A DNA stretch of 64,000 bases from Acidimangrovimonas pyrenivorans (GTDB taxonomy: Bacteria; Pseudomonadota; Alphaproteobacteria; Rhodobacterales; Rhodobacteraceae). Location of the stretch: assembly GCF_042643245.1 (NCBI RefSeq), contig NZ_JBHRSK010000013.1, positions 62,001-126,000 of the forward strand, given 5' to 3'. Positions 26,082-35,351 of the stretch are shown here, piece by piece. The stretch's first letter is position 1. Each line of letters starts with the position of its first letter. The notes beneath the pieces were generated by a model that saw only the letters and a program-made list of their open reading frames with translations, made no database searches and was not told the DNA's origin. The translations under genes and the position numbers were made by a program.

Positions 26082-26957
26082 ATGGAGCGCAAACGCGAAT
26101 GGATCTGGGGCTGGCTGCTGATCCTGCCGGCGCTGGTCTTCATCTTGCTGTTCACCCATTACCCGGCCGTGCGCACGGTGATCGAAAGCCTGTGGTCGAC
26201 GCCGCGCGGCACCCGGCCCACGCACTTCGTCGGGCTGCACAATTACGAGCGCCTGCTGAACGACCCGACCTTCTGGCAGGTGCTGACGAACAACGTCGTC
26301 TACGCGCTGGGCACGATCCCGGTCTCGGTCGCGCTGGCCATCGTCATGGCGATCCTGGTCAACCGGCCCTACAAGGGGCGGGCGCTGGCCCGGATGGCCT
26401 TCTTCACGCCGACGATCCTGCCGCTGATCGCGGTCGCCAATATCTGGCTGTTCTTCTACCTGCCGGGCTTCGGCCTGATCGACCAGGTCCTCGGCCTGTT
26501 CGGCATCGGCCAGACCAACCTGCTGGGCGACCCCGGAACCGCGCTGCCCGCGGTGATGGTGGTGTCGGTCTGGAAGGAGGCGGGCTTCTTCATGATCTTC
26601 TACCTCGCCGCGCTGCAGGCGATCCCGCCGCAGCTGACCGAGGCGGCCCGGATCGAGGGCGCCGGACGCTGGACGATCTTCTGGCGCATCACCTTCCCGC
26701 TGTTGATGCCGACGACGCTGTTCGTGTCGATCAACGCGGTGATCAACGCCTTCCGGCTGGTCGACCACATCTTCATCCTGACCGGGGGCGGGCCGGACAA
26801 CGCCTCGTCGCTCTTGCTGTTCTACATCTACGAGACCTCGTTCCGCTACTGGGATACGGCCTATGGCGCGACGCTGACGGTGGTGCTGCTGGCGCTGCTG
26901 TGCCTGCTGGCGATCGGGCAGTTCTTCCTCTTCGACCGCAAGGTGCACTACAAATGA
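26082..26957 (+). CDS. Sugar ABC permease, UgpA type
   Basis: The protein has 291 residues with six membrane helices, beginning with WGWLLILPALVFILLFTHY. The EAA loop reads EAARIEGAGRWTIFWRITFP (about residues 187-206), the site that docks the ATPase. The length fits UgpA/MalF-type small permeases. The start ATG 26082 has GAGGGGAAAACGGG upstream. The stop overlaps the second permease start (ATGA), fitting a one-to-one heterodimer. Confidence 0.93.
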   Translation: MERKREWIWGWLLILPALVFILLFTHYPAVRTVIESLWSTPRGTRPTHFVGLHNYERLLNDPTFWQVLTNNVVYALGTIPVSVALAIVMAILVNRPYKGRALARMAFFTPTILPLIAVANIWLFFYLPGFGLIDQVLGLFGIGQTNLLGDPGTALPAVMVVSVWKEAGFFMIFYLAALQAIPPQLTEAARIEGAGRWTIFWRITFPLLMPTTLFVSINAVINAFRLVDHIFILTGGGPDNASSLLLFYIYETSFRYWDTAYGATLTVVLLALLCLLAIGQFFLFDRKVHYK

Positions 26958-27763
26958 GCCGCTTCGACCGGACGCTCTGGATCACCGGCGCCGCGCTGCT
27001 GGCGCTGCTCTGGGTCGCGCCCTTCCTCTATGCCGTCTGGACCGCCATCCACCCCTCGGCCTACGAGGCGCATTTCACCCTGACGGCGCCGCTGACCTGG
27101 CAGAACTTCGTCAAGGCGTGGAACGCGGCCCCCTTCGCGCGCTATTTCCTCAACACCTTCGTGCTGGTCACCGGGATCACGGCGGCGCAGTTCGTGCTCT
27201 GCACGCTGGCGGCCTACGGCTTCGCCCGCTTCGCCTTCCCGGGGCGCGACATCCTCTTCGCGCTGGTGCTGCTGCAGCTGCTGGTGATGCCCGACATCCT
27301 GATCGTCGAGAACTACCAGACGATCCGCGCCTTTCACCTGGTCGACACGCTGGCCGCGATCGCCTTGCCCTACGTCGCCTCGGGCTTCGGCATCTTCCTG
27401 ATCCGCCAGACCTTCATGACCGTCCCGCGCGAGCTCGACGACGCGGCGCGGATCGAGGGGGCGGGGCCGTTGAAGATCCTCTGGCGGGTCTACGTGCCGC
27501 TGGCGAAGCCGACCTACCTCGCCTACGGCCTCGTCTCGGTCAGTTACCACTGGAACAACTTCCTCTGGCCGCTGATCGTCACCAACTCGGTCACCACGCG
27601 GCCGGTGACAGTGGGGCTGAGCGTCTTCGCCACCACCGATTCCGGCGTCGAGTGGTCGGTGATCAACGCGGCCACGCTGATGACATCGGCACCGCTGCTG
27701 GTCGCCTTCCTCCTGTTCCAGCGCCAGTTCGTGCAGAGCTTCATGCGCGCCGGCATCAAGTAA
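26954..27763 (+). CDS. Sugar ABC permease, UgpE type
   Basis: The protein has 269 residues from ATG 26954, coupled to the first permease. It has six helices, starting with LWITGAALLALLWVAPFLYA. The EAA motif is DDAARIEGAGPLKILWRVYV, and the final membrane helix ends in QRQFVQSFMRAGIK, typical of UgpE/MalG proteins. It forms the channel with the protein encoded upstream. Confidence 0.93.
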   Translation: MSRFDRTLWITGAALLALLWVAPFLYAVWTAIHPSAYEAHFTLTAPLTWQNFVKAWNAAPFARYFLNTFVLVTGITAAQFVLCTLAAYGFARFAFPGRDILFALVLLQLLVMPDILIVENYQTIRAFHLVDTLAAIALPYVASGFGIFLIRQTFMTVPRELDDAARIEGAGPLKILWRVYVPLAKPTYLAYGLVSVSYHWNNFLWPLIVTNSVTTRPVTVGLSVFATTDSGVEWSVINAATLMTSAPLLVAFLLFQRQFVQSFMRAGIK

Positions 27764-27781
27764 CCAGAAAGGCCAACCTCC

Positions 27782-28600
27782 ATGCCCCTTCCCCTTCTCG
27801 GCACCGCGATCCGGCGCCCCGACCTCGACACGCTGCGCGACTGGATCTTCGATGCCGGCCGGGCGATCGAGATCCAGGATTTCGTCATGCCCGAGGTCAT
27901 CGCGGGCGACACCTCGGAGCTGGTCGCCGATTACCGCACCGCCCTTGAGGGGCACGAGGGTCCGCGCGGCATCCACGGGCCGTTCTTCGGGCTCGACCTT
28001 GCGAACCCGGATGCCGAGATCCGGGCGGTGATCCAGCGCCGGCTGCTGAAGGGGCTCGAGATCGCCGAGGCGCTGGGCGCCACGCATATGGTGGTCCACA
28101 GCCCTTTCACCTATTGGCACGTCCTCAACCGCGACAACTACGCCGCGCTGCATGGCCAGATGCTCGACGCGATCGCGGCCTGCCTGGCCCCGGTGCTGAC
28201 CCGCGCCGATGCGGTGGGCTGCACCCTGATGCTGGAGAATATCGACGACACCGATCCGGCGCATCGGATCGAGGCGATCCGCCGGATCGGCCATCCGCGG
28301 CTCAAGGCCTCGCTCGACACCGGCCATGCCGAGCTGGCCCATGGCCGCTACAACGCCCCGCCGGTCGTCGATTTCATCGCCCGGGCCGGGGACGCGCTGG
28401 GCCATGTCCACCTCCAGGACGCCGACGGCCACGCCGACCGCCACTGGCACCCGGGCGAGGGGCGGGTGCCCTGGGCCGCGGTCTTCACGGCGCTCGACCG
28501 CCTGCCCGCCCGGCCGCGCCTGATCCTCGAGGTCCGCGACCGCCCCGAACGCCTGCCCGAAACCGTGCGCCGGCTCGAGGCGCTGGGTCTGGCCTGCTGA
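27782..28600 (+). CDS. Sugar isomerase/epimerase-like TIM barrel
   Basis: The protein has 272 residues, a TIM barrel of the xylose-isomerase-like/AP-endonuclease 2 superfamily. Metal-binding candidates lie at the strand ends: GIHGPFFG, HMVVHSPF, LMLENIDDTDP (Glu), SLDTGHAEL (Asp, His), GHVHLQDADGHADRHWHPGE and LILEVRD. These match the Glu-Asp-His-Glu metal set. It starts 19 bases after the permease genes with AGAAAGGCC upstream, so it should process the imported compound by isomerisation, epimerisation or hydrolysis. The exact reaction cannot be read. Confidence 0.8.
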   Translation: MPLPLLGTAIRRPDLDTLRDWIFDAGRAIEIQDFVMPEVIAGDTSELVADYRTALEGHEGPRGIHGPFFGLDLANPDAEIRAVIQRRLLKGLEIAEALGATHMVVHSPFTYWHVLNRDNYAALHGQMLDAIAACLAPVLTRADAVGCTLMLENIDDTDPAHRIEAIRRIGHPRLKASLDTGHAELAHGRYNAPPVVDFIARAGDALGHVHLQDADGHADRHWHPGEGRVPWAAVFTALDRLPARPRLILEVRDRPERLPETVRRLEALGLAC

Positions 28601-28758
28601 CCGGCGCGTTGCCGCCGACCTCGTTTGCGAGCGGGTGTTCACCATGACGACGCGCCTTGGCGAGCTCTGCCGCCGAGGCTCCGGGCGACCAGTCGCCGCA
28701 AGACGCGGGTACTGCGACGATCCGCGCGAGGCCCCCTCTTGTGGTCCTTGCAAGGCGA

Positions 28759-28774
28759 TGACATCATGACGTCA
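28759..28774 (+). promoter_or_regulatory. Tandem octamers before RHH gene
   Basis: TGACATCA and TGACGTCA abut each other, 28 bases before the ribbon-helix-helix gene. The second is a perfect palindrome. Such short repeats in a row are the usual operator form for ribbon-helix-helix dimers, so autoregulation is likely. Confidence 0.5.
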
Positions 28775-28802
28775 CAAAGTCGGTTGGAAGACGGCGGGCG
28801 CC

Positions 28803-28997
28803 ATGGCGAAATCGAAAAAGGCCGATCCCAAGGCGGAGGCCGGCAAGGACAAGAAGAAGAACACCTCGCTGCGGCTGGACGGCAAGACGCTGAAGGCGCT
28901 GAAGCTGCGCGCGATCGAGGAAGACAGCAGTGTCCAGCAGATCGTCGAGACCCTGATCGACAGCTACCTGAACAGTCCCCGGAAGAAAGACACATGA
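28803..28997 (+). CDS. Ribbon-helix-helix protein, ParG-like
   Basis: The protein has 64 residues. A mobile Lys-rich tail (AKSKKADPKAEAGKDKKK) precedes a ribbon NTSLRLDGKTLKALKLRA and two helices IEEDSSVQQIVETLIDSYLN. The order, basic tail then C-terminal ribbon-helix-helix, is that of ParG-type partners of ParA ATPases, whose tails stimulate ATP hydrolysis. The stop overlaps the start of the CHAD gene (ATGA). It could link the ParA encoded two genes downstream to cargo or DNA, and also repress the operon. Confidence 0.75.
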   Translation: MAKSKKADPKAEAGKDKKKNTSLRLDGKTLKALKLRAIEEDSSVQQIVETLIDSYLNSPRKKDT

Positions 28998-30514
28998 CGC
29001 AATCCGCGCGCGATCTCTATTGCCTGCCGGCCGTGGCGGCAGAGGACCTGGCCACGGCCGGGTTCGGCAAGCTGACGGCGCGGTGGACGCGCGGCGAGGG
29101 AGAGAGCCCCTTCACCCTGCGCGACTGCTTCGACCAGTCGCTGCAAGGCTCGGGCCGGCTGCTGCTGGAAAGCGAAGAAACGTTCGAATTGCTGACGGCC
29201 GACGGCGGCAGCATCACCCAGAGCGCCCGCCGCGAGGGCGACTTCGTCGCCGATTTCGCCGATGGGCCGGTCAAGGCGGCGCTGGCCGACCTGTCGGAGC
29301 TGCGCTGCCTGCTGCCCGTTGGCAATGGCCAGATGCGCGCCGACCGGCTGACCTTGCTCGATGACGAGGGCAAGACCCAGGCCCGCGCCCAGTTGCGGAT
29401 CTTGACTGCCGACGAAGGCGGCGCGCTGCTGGTGACGCTGCAGGGGCTGCGCGGCTACGACAAGGCGCTGCAGCTGCTGCGCGGTCGGATCGAGGAAGCC
29501 GGCGGCAAGCCGCTGGCGGAGGCCGACCTCTACGCCCTGCTTTTCCCCGCCCGCGCGCCTTACGTCGCCAAGCCGGAGATCGAGATCGGGTTTGACGAGG
29601 CCGCCTTCGACACCGCCACCGACATCATCGCCGCCTACCTGCCGGTCGCCCGCGCCAACGAGCCCGGCGTCCTCGCCGATCTCGACAGCGAGTTCCTGCA
29701 CGACTACCGCATCGCGCTGCGCAAAATCCGCTCGGTCCTTAGCCTGTTCAAGGGCATCTACGAGCCGGACCAGACCGAGGAACTCAAGGCCCGCTTCTCG
29801 GCGCTGATGGCGCCGACCGGGCGGCTGCGCGATCTCGATGTCTACCTGCTGGAGAAGCACGTCTATTACGAGCTGTTGCCGGAAAGCCTGCAGGGCGGGC
29901 TCGACACCCTGTTCGCCAACTTCGCCGCGGAACGGGAGGCCGAGCAGGCCCGGCTGGCGCGCCACCTGCGCTCGAAAGGCTACGCCAAGGAAATCGACAA
30001 GCTCACCAGGCTGTTCGCCAAGCGCAAGAAGCTCCGGCCCGGGCCGATGGCCGACCGGCCGGCGCATGACTATGCCTGCGCGCTGATCTGGAAACGCTAT
30101 CGCAAGGTCTGCGAGACCGCCGCCGGGATCGGCCCCGAGACCGAGGATGCCGAGATCCACCAGCTGCGCATCCACTGCAAGAAGCTGCGCTACCTGATGG
30201 AATTCTTCGCCCCGGTCTTCCCGGCGGCCGAATTCAAGAGCCTGATCAAGCCGCTCAAGCGGCTGCAGGACAATCTCGGCCTGTTCAACGACTACGCGGT
30301 GCAACAGCACAGCCTGCAGGCCCTGCTCGGCGGGCTCGACGGCACGCCCGATGCCGCGACGCTCGACCTGGCCCAGAGCGTCGGCGCGCTGATTGCCGTG
30401 CTGCATGGCCGCCAGCTCGAGGAGCGGGCCAAGGTGGTGGAGAGTTTCGCCCGGTTCGACAGCCCGGAGACGCAACAGACCTTCCGCGCGCTGTTCCATG
30501 AGGGGAAAGAATGA
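28994..30514 (+). CDS. CHAD-domain protein with CYTH-like N-terminus
   Basis: The protein has 506 residues from ATG 28994. Residues about 1-190 are beta-rich and may be a worn CYTH domain, without its ExExK motif. From about 200 to 490 is a CHAD domain with its paired helices: FLHDYRIALRKIRSVLSLFK, RLRDLDVYLLEK, IHQLRIHCKKLRYLMEFF and LKRLQDNLGLFNDYAVQQ. The conserved His, Arg and Lys residues of these helices line a basic groove that binds polyphosphate, and CHAD proteins coat polyphosphate granules. It is coupled at both ends by ATGA overlaps to an RHH gene and a ParA gene. Confidence 0.88.
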   Translation: MTQSARDLYCLPAVAAEDLATAGFGKLTARWTRGEGESPFTLRDCFDQSLQGSGRLLLESEETFELLTADGGSITQSARREGDFVADFADGPVKAALADLSELRCLLPVGNGQMRADRLTLLDDEGKTQARAQLRILTADEGGALLVTLQGLRGYDKALQLLRGRIEEAGGKPLAEADLYALLFPARAPYVAKPEIEIGFDEAAFDTATDIIAAYLPVARANEPGVLADLDSEFLHDYRIALRKIRSVLSLFKGIYEPDQTEELKARFSALMAPTGRLRDLDVYLLEKHVYYELLPESLQGGLDTLFANFAAEREAEQARLARHLRSKGYAKEIDKLTRLFAKRKKLRPGPMADRPAHDYACALIWKRYRKVCETAAGIGPETEDAEIHQLRIHCKKLRYLMEFFAPVFPAAEFKSLIKPLKRLQDNLGLFNDYAVQQHSLQALLGGLDGTPDAATLDLAQSVGALIAVLHGRQLEERAKVVESFARFDSPETQQTFRALFHEGKE

Positions 30515-31263
30515 AGATCATCGCCTGCTATTCGAACAAGGGCGGGGTGGGCAAGACCGCGGCCTCGGTCAACCTGGCCTATGCCTTCGCCGCCGCCGGC
30601 CGGCGAACCCTGCTGTGCGATCTCGATCCCCAGGGCGCGTCGAGCTTCTATTTCCGGGTCAAGCCGTCGAAGAAGCTGACCGAGGCGCGGTTCTTCAAGG
30701 ATGTCGAGCAATTCACCAAGGCGATCCGCGGCAGCGATTACGACAATCTCGACATCCTGCCGGCCAATATGAGTTTTCGCGACTTCGACGTCTTCCTCGC
30801 CCGGATGCGCAACCCGCGCTCGCGGCTGAAGAAGGCGCTGAAGGGGGTGAAGGCGGATTACGACGTCATCCTGCTCGACTGCCCGCCCAACATCTCGACC
30901 TTGTCCGAGAACGTCTTCCGCGCCGCCGATGCCATCGTCGTGCCGGTGATCCCGACCACCCTGTCGCAGCGCACCTTCGAGCAGCTGACCGGCTTCTTCC
31001 GCGACCACGACCTGCCGCTGAAGAAGCTGCACGGCTTCTTCTCGATGGTGCAGGGCGTCAAGGCGCTGCATGGCGAGACCATCGCCGAGATGACCCGGAC
31101 CTACAGGAAACGGTTCATGAAGACGCAGATCCCCTTCGCCTCGGATATCGAGCGCATGGGCGTCCACCGCGCCCCGGTGATGGCGACGGCCCCTGCAAGC
31201 GCGGCCAGCAAGGCCTACCGGGCGCTTTACGAGGAAGTCGAGCGCCGGGTGAAAGGCGCCTGA
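30511..31263 (+). CDS. ParA/MinD-type cargo-positioning ATPase
   Basis: The protein has 250 residues. The deviant Walker A is KGGVGKTAAS (residues 10-19) with the signature Lys10. Walker A' is LCDLDPQGASS and Walker B DVILLDCPPNIS. The C-terminus has basic helices (TRTYRKRFMKTQ, ERRVKGA) suitable for non-specific DNA binding. It is too short for a plasmid ParA with an N-terminal HTH and no ParB gene follows. Instead its operon partners are an RHH protein and a polyphosphate-binding CHAD protein. This is the arrangement of cargo-positioning ParA systems such as McdAB. Confidence 0.88.
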   Translation: MKIIACYSNKGGVGKTAASVNLAYAFAAAGRRTLLCDLDPQGASSFYFRVKPSKKLTEARFFKDVEQFTKAIRGSDYDNLDILPANMSFRDFDVFLARMRNPRSRLKKALKGVKADYDVILLDCPPNISTLSENVFRAADAIVVPVIPTTLSQRTFEQLTGFFRDHDLPLKKLHGFFSMVQGVKALHGETIAEMTRTYRKRFMKTQIPFASDIERMGVHRAPVMATAPASAASKAYRALYEEVERRVKGA

Positions 31264-31321
31264 CCGCCGCGCCGGTCGCAACCCGCGGGAGCGGAAGGGC
31301 AAGGCGGGCGGCGGTGCGCGA

Positions 31322-32215
31322 TCAGAAGGCGGCGCCGCCCGAGACGATGAACTGGACGAAGACCCGCGCCGCCTCGGCCGGGGCCGCGTCGTGCCAGATC
31401 AGTGAGACCTGGTGCTCGGCCTCGCGCTCCTCGATCTCGATATAGGTGACGTTGGCAAAGGCGCTGTTGCTGAGCGACTTGGGCACCAGCGAGACGCCCA
31501 TGCCCTGACCGACCAGCGCCACCACCGTGAACCAGTGCTGGATCCGGTAATGGGGATAGGGGTCGATCCCGGCGGCGTGCAGCAAGCCCGCGATCCGGTC
31601 GTGGAAATGGGCGGCGAACTCGCGCGAGAAGACCAGCACCCGCTCGCCGGCCAGGTCGCTCAGCTTGACGCGGCTGCGGCCGGCCAGGCGGTGGTCGCGG
31701 GGCACGCAGCACATCAGCCGCTCGGTCTCGAGCGTGTGCTGGGCGATCTCGTCGGGCAGCGGGACGGCGTGGACGAAGCCGACATCGACCTGACGGCCGA
31801 GGATTCCGTCGATCTGCCGCGTCGTGTTCATTTCCTGCAGGATCAGCTCGATATCGGGATGGGTCTCCTGGAACGCCTTGAGCGCCCGGGGCAGGCGGCG
31901 GAACAGCATCGAGGGCACGAAGGCGACCGTCACCTTGCCGGCGACGCCCTTTGCCGTCTGGGCGGCGATCGCCTCGGCCGCGGTCAGCTGGCCGAGGATG
32001 CGGCGGGCGTGATCGGCGAAGACGACCCCGGCCGGGGTCAGCCGCACCATGCGGTTGCTGCGCTCCATCAGCGGGAAGCCCAGCGACTGCTCGAGCTGCT
32101 TGAGGCTGGCGCTGAGCGGCGGCTGCGAGATGTGCAGTTTCTCGGCCGCGCGGCCGAAATGCAGCTCCTCCGCCAGCGCCAGAAAATACCGCAATTGCCG
32201 GAAGGTAATGGCCAT
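31322..32215 (-). CDS. LysR-family regulator
   Basis: The protein has 297 residues from ATG 32215 (MAITFRQLRYFLALAEEL), which has GGAATCGAA upstream; an ATG at 32233 is less likely. The winged helix is FGRAAEKLHISQPPLSASLK. The effector domain follows (VTVAFVPSMLFRRLP, VDVGFVHAVPLPDE, VALVGQGMGVSLVP). It is divergent from the acyl-CoA dehydrogenase gene, and its candidate operator lies between them. It probably activates the CoA-dependent catabolic operon in response to the imported acid. Confidence 0.92.
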   Translation of the reverse strand: MAITFRQLRYFLALAEELHFGRAAEKLHISQPPLSASLKQLEQSLGFPLMERSNRMVRLTPAGVVFADHARRILGQLTAAEAIAAQTAKGVAGKVTVAFVPSMLFRRLPRALKAFQETHPDIELILQEMNTTRQIDGILGRQVDVGFVHAVPLPDEIAQHTLETERLMCCVPRDHRLAGRSRVKLSDLAGERVLVFSREFAAHFHDRIAGLLHAAGIDPYPHYRIQHWFTVVALVGQGMGVSLVPKSLSNSAFANVTYIEIEEREAEHQVSLIWHDAAPAEAARVFVQFIVSGGAAF

Positions 32216-32225
32216 TTCGATTCCA

Positions 32226-32245
32226 TGATACATAAAACGGTATCA
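32226..32245 (+). promoter_or_regulatory. LysR-type operator
   Basis: TGATAC and GTATCA form a perfect inverted repeat around eight bases, containing the T-N11-A pattern of LysR boxes. It sits 11 bases upstream of the LysR start, in the shared divergent promoter region. Confidence 0.6.
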
Positions 32246-32354
32246 AATAGTAGGTTAATAGTATTGGAAATGAAATCAGTCTTCTGGCCCTCTCGACGGC
32301 GGAGGGGCGGCCCCTGGGGTCGTCGGACGATACGCCGCGCCGAGGAGGAGAGGA

Positions 32355-34088
32355 TTGGCTTCATCGATACACCAGAACATTCCCGACAGTGCCGGGATGA
32401 ACGTCTTTCATGCCGATCCGGCCCTGGCCGAATTGCTGCGGGTGTATCTGGCGCCCGAGATGCTGGCCCTGGCGCTGCCGCAGCTGGAGCGCATGGGCGC
32501 GCTCGTCGGCGGCCGTCTCGAGGAGCTGGCGCTGACCGCCGACAAGAACCCGCCGGTGCTGCATATCCGCGCCCGCAACGGCGCCCCGCGCGAGCATATC
32601 GAGAAACACCCGGCCTATCAGGAACTCGAACGCGTTGCCTTCGGCGAATTCGGTCTGGCCGCGATGTCGCATCGCGCCGGCGTCTTCGGCGCGGATGACA
32701 AGCTGCCGCCCTTGGTGAAATACGCGCTGGTCTACCTGTTCGTGCAGGCCGAGTTCGGGCTGTGCTGCCCGCTGTCGATGACGGATTCGCTCACCCGCAC
32801 GCTGGTCAAGTTCGGTTCGCCCGATCTCGTCGCGCGCTATATCGACCAGCTCACCAGCCAGGACATGGACGCGCTGTTCCAGGGCTCGATGTTCATGACC
32901 GAGCAGGTCGCCGGCTCGGATGTCGGCGCGATCGACACCACCGCCCGATTCGAGGACGGCGAATGGCGGCTCTACGGCGACAAGTGGTTCTGCTCGAACC
33001 CCGACGCGGCGCTCGGCATGGTGCTGGCCCGGCCCGAGGGTGGCGGCGCGGGGACCAAGGGCCTGTCGCTCTTCCTGTTGCCGCGGCACCTGCCGGACGG
33101 GCGCCGGAACGGCTACCGGATCCTCCGGCTCAAGGACAAGATGGGCACCCGGTCGATGGCCTCGGGCGAGATCGCGCTGGAAGGCGCCACCGCCTATCTG
33201 GTCGGCGATGCCGGGCAGGGCTTCAAGCAGATGACCGACATGATCAACATGTCGCGGCTGGCCAATGGCGTGCGCTCGGCCGGGCTGATGCGGCGCTCGG
33301 TCAACGAGGCCTTGTTCATCGCCCGGAACCGCACCGCCTTCGGCAAGCGGCTGATCGACCTGCCGCTGATGCGCCGGCAGCTGATGAAGATGCTGGTCGC
33401 GGCCGAGCAGGGCCGGTCGATGGTGTTCCACACCGCGCGCGTGCTGCAGGCTTCCGACGGCGGCGATGCCGGGATGGCGAAGGTGCTGCGCATCCTCACC
33501 CCGCTGGTCAAGTTCCGCACCTGCCGCGACGCGCGCAAGGTGGCCGGCGACGCGATGGAAGTGCGCGGCGGCTGCGGTTACATCGAGGAATGGTCGGATG
33601 CGCGGGTGCTGCGCGACGCCCATCTCGGCTCGATCTGGGAGGGCACCTCGAACATCGTCGCGCTCGATGTCGCCCGCGCGGTGCGGCGCGAGGATGCGTT
33701 GAGTGCGCTGGACGCCTATCTCGGCGGGCTGGCCGGGGAAACGGCCGATGTGCTCGGCCCGCAGCCGGCCATTGCCGACGGGTTCCGCCGCGCCGCCGAC
33801 CTGCTCGACGCCGTCGCCCATGACCGAGCCCGCGAGATCGAGACCCGCGCCGCCGCCTCGGCGGTCTACAACGCCACCTCGGCCGGGATCATGGCCTGGG
33901 AAAGCGCCCGGCTGACCGCGGTGACCAACGCCCGTGCCGGCGACCGGCTGGAACTGGCGCAGGCGGTGGTGCGCCACAAGCTCGCCGCCCGCGATCCGCT
34001 GGCCGCGCCCGAGGCGGCCGAGGCCGGGGCGCTGGCGCTGATCGAGCGGACGCTGGGCGACGGCTGGACGGCGGAGGCGGCGGAATGA
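32355..34088 (+). CDS. Acyl-CoA dehydrogenase
   Basis: The protein has 577 residues from TTG 32355, which has GGAGGAGAGGA just upstream; ATG 32397 would give 563. The FAD-dependent core shows MTEQVAGSDVGAID, TRSMASGEIALEGA and GGCGYIEEWSDARVLRDAHL with WEGTSNIVALDVARAV near the end. An extra C-terminal helical region of about 130 residues follows, as in the longer AidB/ACAD10-type branch. It should introduce a double bond into an acyl-CoA made by the CoA-transferase encoded next (ATGA overlap). Electrons would pass to ETF. Confidence 0.88.
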   Translation: MASSIHQNIPDSAGMNVFHADPALAELLRVYLAPEMLALALPQLERMGALVGGRLEELALTADKNPPVLHIRARNGAPREHIEKHPAYQELERVAFGEFGLAAMSHRAGVFGADDKLPPLVKYALVYLFVQAEFGLCCPLSMTDSLTRTLVKFGSPDLVARYIDQLTSQDMDALFQGSMFMTEQVAGSDVGAIDTTARFEDGEWRLYGDKWFCSNPDAALGMVLARPEGGGAGTKGLSLFLLPRHLPDGRRNGYRILRLKDKMGTRSMASGEIALEGATAYLVGDAGQGFKQMTDMINMSRLANGVRSAGLMRRSVNEALFIARNRTAFGKRLIDLPLMRRQLMKMLVAAEQGRSMVFHTARVLQASDGGDAGMAKVLRILTPLVKFRTCRDARKVAGDAMEVRGGCGYIEEWSDARVLRDAHLGSIWEGTSNIVALDVARAVRREDALSALDAYLGGLAGETADVLGPQPAIADGFRRAADLLDAVAHDRAREIETRAAASAVYNATSAGIMAWESARLTAVTNARAGDRLELAQAVVRHKLAARDPLAAPEAAEAGALALIERTLGDGWTAEAAE

Positions 34089-35287
34089 GTGCCGCGACGG
34101 GAGCCCTTGCGGGTCTGCGCGTGCTCGACCTCAGCCGGGTTCTGGGCGGCCCCTTCGCCGGCCAGAACCTCGGCGATCACGGCGCCGACGTCATCAAGGT
34201 CGAGCCGCCGATGGGCGACGAGACCCGCGAATGGGGACCGCCGTTCCTCGACGGCACCGCCTCGTATTTCCTCGGCCTCAATCGCAACAAGCGGGCGATC
34301 TCGCTCGACCTGCGCCAGCCCGAGGGCCGGGCGCTGCTGCTGAAGCTGCTCGAAGAGACCGACATCCTGCTGGAGAACTTCAAGACCGGCACGATGGAGG
34401 CCTGGGGGCTGGGCTATGACGAGGTCTTGGCCGAGCGGTTCCCGCGGTTGATCCATTGCCGGGTCAGTGGCTTCGGTGCCGACGGGCCGCTGGGCGGACT
34501 GCCGGGTTATGACGCGATCCTGCAGAGCATGAGCGGCATCATGAGCGTCAACGGCACGGCCGAGAGCGGCCCGACGCGCGTCGGCGTGCCGGTCGTCGAC
34601 ATGGTGACCGGGCTCAACGCGGTGATCGGCATCCTGCTGGCATTGCAGCACCGCGCGCGGACCGGGCGGGGGCAGTTCGTCGAGGCGTCGCTGTTCGATT
34701 CCGCCCTCTCGCTGCTGCATCCCCATGCCGCCAATTACGCGCTGTCGGGCAAGGTGCCGGGGCGCAGCGGCAACGACCATCCCAACATCTCGCCCTATTC
34801 GACCTATGCCACCGGAACCCGGCCGATCTACCTGGCCGTCGGCAACGACCGCCAGTTCCGACGCCTCTGCATGGAGATCGGCGCGCCCGGCATCGCCGAG
34901 GACGCGCGCTTCCGCTCGAACGGGGCGCGGGTGACCAATCGGGCGGCCCTGCGCGAGGAACTCGAGGCGGCGTTGGCCGAACATGACGGCGCCGAGCTGG
35001 CCGAGCGGCTGATCCGCGCCGGCGTTCCCGCCGGGCCGGTGCTGAACGTCGCCGAGGCGCTGGCCCATCCTCATGCCGCCCATCGCGAGATGACGGTCGA
35101 GATCGGCCCCTATCGGGGGCTCGGCGCGCCGGTGAAGCTGTCGGCCAGCCCGGCCAGCTATCGCAGCCGCCCGCCCGGTTTCGCGGAGAACCGCGAGGAA
35201 ATCCTGACCCAGGCCGGCATCCCGGCCGCAGCGAGAGAGGAACTCGACGCCCGCGGCATCGCGCCGGGCGTCCGCCGGTCGGGATAG
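34085..35287 (+). CDS. CaiB/BaiF-family CoA-transferase
   Basis: The protein has 400 residues, family III CoA-transferase. Clear signs are LRVLDLSRVLGGPFAGQNLGD, the LNRNKRAISLDLRQPEGR block, LLENFKTGTMEAWGLGYD, SGFGADGPLGGLPGYD and VVDMVTGLNAV, whose Asp would be the catalytic residue. The length is typical. It would load CoA from a donor such as succinyl- or acetyl-CoA onto the imported acid, before the dehydrogenase encoded upstream acts. It is coupled to that gene by a 4-base overlap. Confidence 0.93.
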   Translation: MSAATGALAGLRVLDLSRVLGGPFAGQNLGDHGADVIKVEPPMGDETREWGPPFLDGTASYFLGLNRNKRAISLDLRQPEGRALLLKLLEETDILLENFKTGTMEAWGLGYDEVLAERFPRLIHCRVSGFGADGPLGGLPGYDAILQSMSGIMSVNGTAESGPTRVGVPVVDMVTGLNAVIGILLALQHRARTGRGQFVEASLFDSALSLLHPHAANYALSGKVPGRSGNDHPNISPYSTYATGTRPIYLAVGNDRQFRRLCMEIGAPGIAEDARFRSNGARVTNRAALREELEAALAEHDGAELAERLIRAGVPAGPVLNVAEALAHPHAAHREMTVEIGPYRGLGAPVKLSASPASYRSRPPGFAENREEILTQAGIPAAAREELDARGIAPGVRRSG

Positions 35288-35351
35288 CCCGGCCCCGTGG
35301 CCCGGGGGCGAGGAGGCCCGGCCATCCACAGACATCGAAGGGAGGAAAACG

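Noticed and set aside
30511..31263. Plasmid partition locus
   Set aside because: No parB, parS-like array, rep gene or origin was seen, and the partners are CHAD and RHH proteins in a chromosomal setting.
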